A stretch of DNA of 64,000 nucleotides from Multifurca ochricompacta (Eukaryota > Basidiomycota > Agaricomycetes > Russulales > Russulaceae), in NCBI GenBank assembly GCA_022496185.1, contig WTXG01000018.1, positions 1 through 64,000 of the forward strand. The letters run 5' to 3'. Both the position numbers and the translations under genes were made by a program. Below the pieces are notes generated by a model. It was not told the DNA's origin. It saw only the letters and a program-made list of their open reading frames with translations, and did not search any database. Positions 58,490-64,000 of the stretch are shown here, piece after piece. Each line of letters begins with the position of its first letter. Position 1 is the stretch's first letter.

Positions 58490-59848
58490 ATGTTTCGATT
58501 ACTGAACTGGATTCCAGGCTGTTCTGCTCCTCGATACATCAGGTATTACAGCGAAAAGAATTCCCCACTCATCCCTGACATCGGTCCCACTTTTCCACAC
58601 GTGCCCTCATCTGTTCGTCCAATACCTGAGAGGGAACATCAAAGGCGGCTCATTGACGAAGATTTTCATCCAGCAGCGTTCAAGGGCTTCCCACATGACA
58701 CAAAACACCAACAACATCCAATGCACGAAGAAACGTTTCAAGTGACTGTCAGTCCCCCTCGCGATACCTTACCACGTCCTCGTGTTACGCAACGAGAAAA
58801 CTCACGAAGGGGAAAGGGTGGTGAAACCAACCATTCAACCCAAGCTAGTAATGGCCACAAGAACAATGCTGCAGCACGCCGGCTCATTGCTGATGAAACC
58901 CTCGCCGCAATCGAGCGCGGCGAAATACAACTCCAGGACTCGACTTATCGTTTTCAGGACGTCGTTTTACACTCGATAGATCACACCATATTCTTCCCTC
59001 CCGAGTCAATCCTTGCCACCTGGCCTACCTCTACCCCTGCCTCGCGTTCAACGTTCTCCGCACAACTCGAGCTCTGTGAAGGTTCGACACTGGAGCGCGC
59101 CCGCGCCCTCCTACATGAACTCAATACGAGCTCTGCAAGTAAAGCAGGCGTTCCGGCACGAATTGGCGTGCTCAGCTTTGCGAGCGCGACAAAGCCTGGC
59201 GGTGGGTTTCTCTCTGGCGCCCAAGCCCAAGAAGAGTCTCTAGCACGCGCGTCGACGCTCTACCCTTCGCTGGTTTCATCAAAATCAGCCCAGTTCCATG
59301 AACTGCACAAAAGGGACCGTCGTGGTGGCTTCTACACCCATGCCATGATTTTCTCGCCCGCGGTGCTTGTCCTCCGTGACGACGCAGGTGCGTGGGTGCC
59401 GCCGTACCAGATCGAGGTTGTCACAAGCGCGGCTGTAAACGCGGGTGTCGTCCGCGAACGCGCTGGCGACGCCCCTGGCCAGGATACTGCGGCACGGATC
59501 GAGGGCACAATGCGCGAGCGTATGGCGCGTATCCTGTTTCTTTTCGAGAAACAAGGCCTTCGGAACATTGTGCTTGGCAGCTTCGGCACAGGGGTGTTCC
59601 GCAACGATGTCAGTATGGTGGCGGACATCTGGTTTGATTTACTCGCCGAAGAGGGCGCTCGATTCATGCACTCCTTTGATCGCGTCGTGTTTGGGATCAT
59701 TGATAAGCAAACGGTGGAAAGATTCAAGGTGGTCTTTCAGAGTCGGATCGAAGCACAGAGCCCAACGAGTTGGAATTCGGGAAGTCTTCTCGGACACCAC
59801 GGAGCGTGTTGCGCGTTGTGGAGTGATGCGGCGCTCAACAATTCTTGA
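58490..59848 (+). CDS. Microbial-type poly(ADP-ribose) glycohydrolase (TIGR02452 family)
   Basis: One long exon from ATG at 58490 encodes about 452 residues; an in-frame ATG at 58421 would add 23 hydrophobic residues. The N-terminal ~120 residues are polar and variable. The conserved part starts NAAARRLIADETLAAIERGE, then PARIGVLSFASATKPGGGFL with the following SGAQAQEESLARASTLYPSL. GGG plus QEE is the PARG catalytic signature. Next come GGFYTHAMIFSPAVLVLRDD, VVTSAAVNAGVVRERAG, IVLGSFGTGVFRND and RVVFGIIDKQTVERFKVVF. Members remove ADP-ribose chains from proteins. The lack of introns is unusual among these intron-rich neighbours. The C-terminal ~20 residues look non-conserved. Confidence 0.86.
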   Translation: MFRLLNWIPGCSAPRYIRYYSEKNSPLIPDIGPTFPHVPSSVRPIPEREHQRRLIDEDFHPAAFKGFPHDTKHQQHPMHEETFQVTVSPPRDTLPRPRVTQRENSRRGKGGETNHSTQASNGHKNNAAARRLIADETLAAIERGEIQLQDSTYRFQDVVLHSIDHTIFFPPESILATWPTSTPASRSTFSAQLELCEGSTLERARALLHELNTSSASKAGVPARIGVLSFASATKPGGGFLSGAQAQEESLARASTLYPSLVSSKSAQFHELHKRDRRGGFYTHAMIFSPAVLVLRDDAGAWVPPYQIEVVTSAAVNAGVVRERAGDAPGQDTAARIEGTMRERMARILFLFEKQGLRNIVLGSFGTGVFRNDVSMVADIWFDLLAEEGARFMHSFDRVVFGIIDKQTVERFKVVFQSRIEAQSPTSWNSGSLLGHHGACCALWSDAALNNS

Positions 59849-61653
59849 CTTTTTTGTTCCTCAGTCTCATTCTAGTGTGGTGTGTAGTTGTCATGATTCA
59901 ATGCTTTCCGACTTGCTGTCTTACAAATTTCACAAGGTTTTTCTAGCTGTTATACCAACTTGCTTTCACGTCGGACTGTTGTTTTCATGGTTACCCTGTA
60001 TCATAGCTTCTACTACTGCCTCTACGTTCTTTCACACATACTCTCGCGTGTAAGTTTATACAACAGATTCAAGAAACCGATATTTCGTATTAAGGACGTA
60101 GAGAGAATATAAAATCGAGCGGGGTGGCAAGAGCAAGAGCTTTAGGGCGATGAAGCGACAGACGGGGACGTTTCTCGAACAGGAGAATTTCTTGGGCATT
60201 CTACAGCCCATTTTATGTAGTTTAATGTATACAATACTCAATGATCTACATGATGGATCAAGACAGTGGTAAGTAATCTGAGACCAATAAAGACAAAAGG
60301 TGTCATGTTTGCTTTCGCATCGTCAATAACAAGGAGGGTGAGACAGAAGTGTAATCGTAAGTATATCATCACAAAGAATCATGACAGAAACAAGACCGAA
60401 ACATGCTCCCAAAGGGGCATCCAAAAATCTCTTCGGGTTTGCACAAGGCGATCCCCGAAGCCAATGTGGCAGACCAAAATCCGCCAGGACGTGCATATCA
60501 CATGTAGGTAATACTCGCATGGGAACTAAGAAAGTTCGGAGGACCAGAGAAGCAGTGATAGAGTTCAGTCTCCTTCCCTCTCCTGAATCCTTATGTCTGG
60601 GCGCACACCGCCTACTGCATTTTACACTTTTCCCGGCCTTGTGTGTTAGAGGCGCAGCAGATAAACAGGTCCGGACTCTGACGTACTTTTTAATAGGGCA
60701 TGGCCTCGACCTGTGCTTACCAACTCACGCAGTGGCATCTTTCTCAAGATACTCCAGATAAGCGCACTCAAGTCATCCAAAGCCTCTTTTTGCCTTGCGC
60801 AGCGGGGCGCCAGGTCCATGTACCTAGACTCGAAATTCAGCGTCCGTATATTTCTGATTGTGTAGGATGGCTCCCGCGGACTAAACGCTGAGATAAAAAT
60901 CTATCGATAAGCCATTTCGGGAGCCCTGAGCCTGGAAATTGCTTAGTGTCCTTCACAAGATGTGACGCCCTGTACCAGGTCTTCTGGAAAGCTGACAAGC
61001 CCTTTAACATACCAATCCTCACTCATAGCTAACTAGCTGCGTAAGCTGCGCCCAAGAAAGTCACGCCACTCGACACAGGTAACTAACCTATCAAGAGCGG
61101 ATCGTGTGGGATCTTTGACGATCGCGAATGCAGATGTGGTACGTTAGACCGAGTTCGTAAATTGATAACCCACCTGCCGCAGTCTCAACTGACCTATTGG
61201 GTATCATTGCCTGGCTGCGAAAGTCATTACATGTGCTCTTCGTCCATTTTTTATTATTTGTCTACGGTTCATCGCAGATCCCTTCCCATTACGAAGGACT
61301 TGTGGAAAAAATTGTTACAATACGCGTGCATGCCTCGCGTGCACGGATGAGATCTACATATCCGTCTAAGCGAGTGTGCGCTTGTTCATGCTAACAATTG
61401 GGGATGGGAGAGATCACAGTAGACACCACCGCAAGCCTGCTACCCAGGGTGGCAATACCTGGGTTCGCGCCCCACATCAATTTCCCATGTGCCCATCAAC
61501 TTCGGCCCTTCCGACTCGCCCGCCGTCCTTGGAATTAGGTACAGCACCCCCCAAAAATGAGAGACGTCTACTTTTGTGTATCTGTAGTCAGCGCGTATAA
61601 AACCTAGCGATCCAACCGATAATTGACAGGTCGTTGGATTGCAATCACCCGAT
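59849..61653. other. 1.8 kb with no recognised gene
   Basis: Downstream of the PARG-like gene and upstream of the BTB genes. Short open frames at 60381-60761 and 60700-60891 have no motif I recognise and no exon support. The 5' flank of the first BTB gene may extend over the last few hundred bases. A CCTGGGTTCGCGCCCC segment near 61459 resembles a tRNA T-arm but lacks the rest of a tRNA. Confidence 0.35.
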
Positions 61654-62500
61654 ATGCCTCTGAACACCACCCCAAGAAGGACATCGTCGACTTTGAGTCG
61701 CCACCCAGATTACTTTTTTCCTGAGGCTGATGTCACATTCGAGGTACGCCACACCGTGACCTACACTTTCATCTCTGAGTTTATAATCGCACATCCAGGT
61801 CGACAACGTGCTCTTTAGGGCTCACAAGCGTTTCTTCATACGTGAATCTGCATATTTCCGGGCATTATTCACCGCACCCCCCATTCCTTGTCAGGATCCC
61901 CCTGGTTCGGAGACGAACCCGGTAGTGCTAGAACACACCTCAGTCGACGGATTTGCAGGCTTACTTTGGGTTTTTTACAACCCGTGGGTCACAAGTCAAT
62001 CCTGTGCTTAGTTGATTGTCTGACAAACGTATCGCTGTCAAAGGAGGTACTCTATATACAACACCACAGTAGAAAAATGGCAGTCGATCTTAACTCTAGC
62101 CCAGAGATGGGGCTTCAAGGAAGTGGAGGAGCTCTGTGTGAGGGAGCTGGAAAAGCTACCGATACCTCCAGTCGAAAAAATATACATTTATCAAAAGTTC
62201 AAGCTCAACGCGTCGCTGCTACTTGAATCGTATGCAAAGCTCACAAACCGCGCTGAGCCCATTGATCTCGAAGAGGGTCGCAAACTTGGTATCGATACAA
62301 GTTTGCTCATTGCACGCGCCCGAGAACTTTCTCGTGGTACCGGCTCCCACACAAGCCCCCGCAGCCCGTCTGCGATACAACTTGAAAGCAAAGATCTTCA
62401 ACGCCTCATCCGAGAGGTTTTCGGGCTCGGAGAACTATTGAACGGATCTGCACAACCCATGGTGACACCGATTCCTTCGCACCATATGGGTAACTACTAA
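61654..62500 (+). CDS. BTB/POZ-domain protein, copy 1
   Basis: Three exons (61654-61743, 61799-61983, 62044-62500) encode 243 residues. The BTB core reads FFPEADVTFEVDNVLFRAHK and RFFIRESAYFRALFTAPP, then VVLEHTSVDGFAGLLWVFYN. After it comes the conserved helical part YSIYNTTVEKWQSILTLAQR, WGFKEVEELCVRELEKLPIP and IDLEEGRKLGIDTSLLIARA. BTB proteins of this mushroom family are many and mostly unstudied; some could be Cullin-3 adaptors. The intron positions are the same as in the neighbouring copy 2, which marks them as tandem duplicates. Confidence 0.85.
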
Positions 62501-63076
62501 CACTTCGTGCCATTCCTTCTGAAATGGCTCTCGTACCGCCATAGCAGGACCCCCAATCAAGTGAGACCATTGATCCAAATGCAGGAAAGAGTGAAGATGT
62601 TAAGAAAAAAAGTCGAAAATCGAATGGTATGCGACGATTGCCTGTTTCATTGATGGCCTCTGACAGCATCCTTCATTGACAGGTAATGCGTAATTGTCTG
62701 TCACACCGTTGGACAGGTGTTTTTCTTGGTGACAGTGTAGTATTTTGTAGTCTTGTACTTACCGAGCATTGTAATATAGCATAGCAGATAGCAACCCTGT
62801 TGGGAGAAATTGGCACCTGATTCGGTCATCATCTACCCGTGTAGTGCATAGTGCACATAATACCCGTCCCGTCAGTCGATCACAACCTCAAACGCGCATT
62901 TATATACGTACGTACAACCTAATAAGCGACATTTTTATGTGTTGAACTCGAAACACGAATACCTTGGTTTCTCTCCAACCCCCATCTGGTCCTTCCTCAT
63001 TGTTTCTCCCTTTCACGCGTTTTTTTAAAATCCTCTGACGGCCCCATTGACGCTACCCTTTCCATATCTAACGATC
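62501..63076. other. Spacer between the two BTB genes
   Basis: About 0.58 kb without a gene. It holds the 3' end of copy 1 and the promoter of copy 2; TTATATACGTACGTAC near 62900 is the only TATA-like candidate. No repeat borders are seen, so the duplication junctions are no longer visible. Confidence 0.4.
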
Positions 63077-64000
63077 ATGAATTCTACGACTGGCACGAAC
63101 CAAAACAGCGAGCGCGTCGTACGCCATGCTGAATATTATATTCACGGAGGAGACGTTATCTTCCGCGTACGTGGTCCTTGGTGGGCATGTTTTTGTATAC
63201 CAGTAATGACTTTTCTACAGGTGGAAAACACACTCTTTCGCGTCCATCGCTACTTCTTTACTCGCGACTCAGCATTCTTCCGTGACAAGCTTCCTCATCC
63301 CCCACCCCCTGGCGAATTTACCAAAGGCTCATCCGATAGTAACCCTTTAGTACTCGAAGATACACACAAGGTCGACTTTGAGCGCTTTCTCTGGGTTTTT
63401 TATAACCCGTGTGTTTGCAATTGAAATAAAATTTCCTTTTACTAATGCACCTTCCAGAAAATATTCTCTCTACGATGGAAATGTTGAAGAGTGGACGTCT
63501 ATATTGAAGCTCTCACACCAGTGGGATTTCATTGAGGTCAAAACGCTCGCACTGCGTGAGCTTGAGCAGCTTGAGATCCCTCCTCTCCGAAAAATTGTCA
63601 TCTACCACAGTTATGCGGTCGACCGTAGCCTCCTCCAGGCAGCATACGCTGCGCTTACAATACGTGAAGAGCCTATCACAATTGAAGAAGGCCGGGAACT
63701 TGGTCTGGAGACAGCCTTACAGCTTGCACGCGCCCGTGAAATAGTCCGTGCATCTGTCCCCGGCGGCAAAGGGGCTGGCGGAAACCAAAACTCTCTTGCC
63801 AATGCCGCAGGGATTGAGCTCGAGGCACTCATCAGAGATTATTCCAATTACCGCTCCCTAGTGGTCCTCCTCGCCGTCGTGCAAAGCAGGAAGAGCCTAT
63901 CGGACGTGTCACCCCCATTGGTGGCCGTGACGACGACACCCCGTTCGGCACGGAGATAAATGGGCTAGGTTCCCCTGTTCCAAATCCAGTTCAAGGTGGG
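63077..64000 (+). CDS. BTB/POZ-domain protein, copy 2 (runs off the window)
   Basis: Exons 63077-63166, 63221-63408 and 63458 onward. The BTB core is EYYIHGGDVIFRVENTLFRV, HRYFFTRDSAFFRDKLPHPP and LVLEDTHKVDFERFLWVFYN, followed by KYSLYDGNVEEWTSILKLSH, WDFIEVKTLALRELEQLEIP and ITIEEGRELGLETALQLARA, aligned with copy 1 throughout. As given, the frame ends with TAA at 63957-63959. However, a shift near 63836 (LIRD to FQLPLPSG) opens a frame to the window edge whose start matches LIREVFGL of copy 1. I therefore think the true protein continues to the right and one base is missing. Without that, it would be truncated. Confidence 0.8.

Noticed and set aside
61450..61480. Possible tRNA (GGGTTCGCGCCCC)
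   Set aside because: The segment resembles a T-arm but there is no matching acceptor stem, D-arm or anticodon arm in the surrounding 80 bases.
1..64000. CRISPR arrays, operons, bacterial-type promoters or Shine-Dalgarno sites
   Set aside because: None seen; gene structure is eukaryotic with many spliceosomal introns.

Overview
The window looks like nuclear DNA of a filamentous basidiomycete, most likely an Agaricomycete. Almost every gene is split by many short (about 45-100 base) GT-AG introns. The proteins include fungal signatures: a PalB calpain, the Rit1 initiator-tRNA enzyme, Kri1, transportin and a GH71 alpha-1,3-glucanase. Two families typical of mushroom-forming fungi are also present: a seven-helix DUF6533-type membrane protein and BTB-domain paralogues. 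I cannot name the species.

Layout. 1-276 holds the 3' end of a zinc-knuckle-like protein gene. 1.3-4.3 kb is a repeat island. A ~200-base repeat occurs three times; its third copy is interrupted by a palindromic (foldback) Tc1/mariner derivative, which is itself interrupted by a solo LTR with a perfect 5-base target duplication. From 4.9 to 36.4 kb is a dense housekeeping block: PKA catalytic subunit, SWR1 remodeller, a two-homeodomain protein (minus), succinate/fumarate carrier, FSH-type serine hydrolase, transportin, PalB calpain, ERD2 (minus), acetoacetate-decarboxylase-like protein, KRI1, gamma-glutamylcyclotransferase-like protein (minus), a membrane LRR protein and RIT1. 36.4-40.9 kb is sparse and holds one 15-exon DUF6533-type gene (minus). 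40.9-49.2 kb is a minus-strand run: L-type lectin, membrane J-protein, a small membrane protein, aldo/keto reductase and an unknown nuclear protein. 49.6-64 kb holds ketopantoate hydroxymethyltransferase, a GH71 glucanase, ERV-type sulfhydryl oxidase (minus), monoglyceride lipase, clathrin light chain (minus), a single-exon PARG-like hydrolase and two BTB paralogues, the second running off the right edge.

The genes are individually ordinary and do not form an obvious pathway cluster. Several serve the secretory and endocytic system (ERD2, L-type lectin, ERV oxidase, clathrin light chain, membrane J-protein); others serve signalling (PKA, PalB) or chromatin and ribosome/tRNA work (SWR1, KRI1, RIT1).

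Two things stand out. First, the nested, near-perfect inverted-repeat transposon at 1.9-4.0 kb. Second, a large set of apparent one-base frameshifts between about 21.4 and 63.8 kb in otherwise well conserved genes, nearly all fitting a single missing base. That pattern looks more like residual sequence error than many independent pseudogenes. Exon coordinates were worked out by eye from splice consensus, reading phase and family conservation; no search was run.
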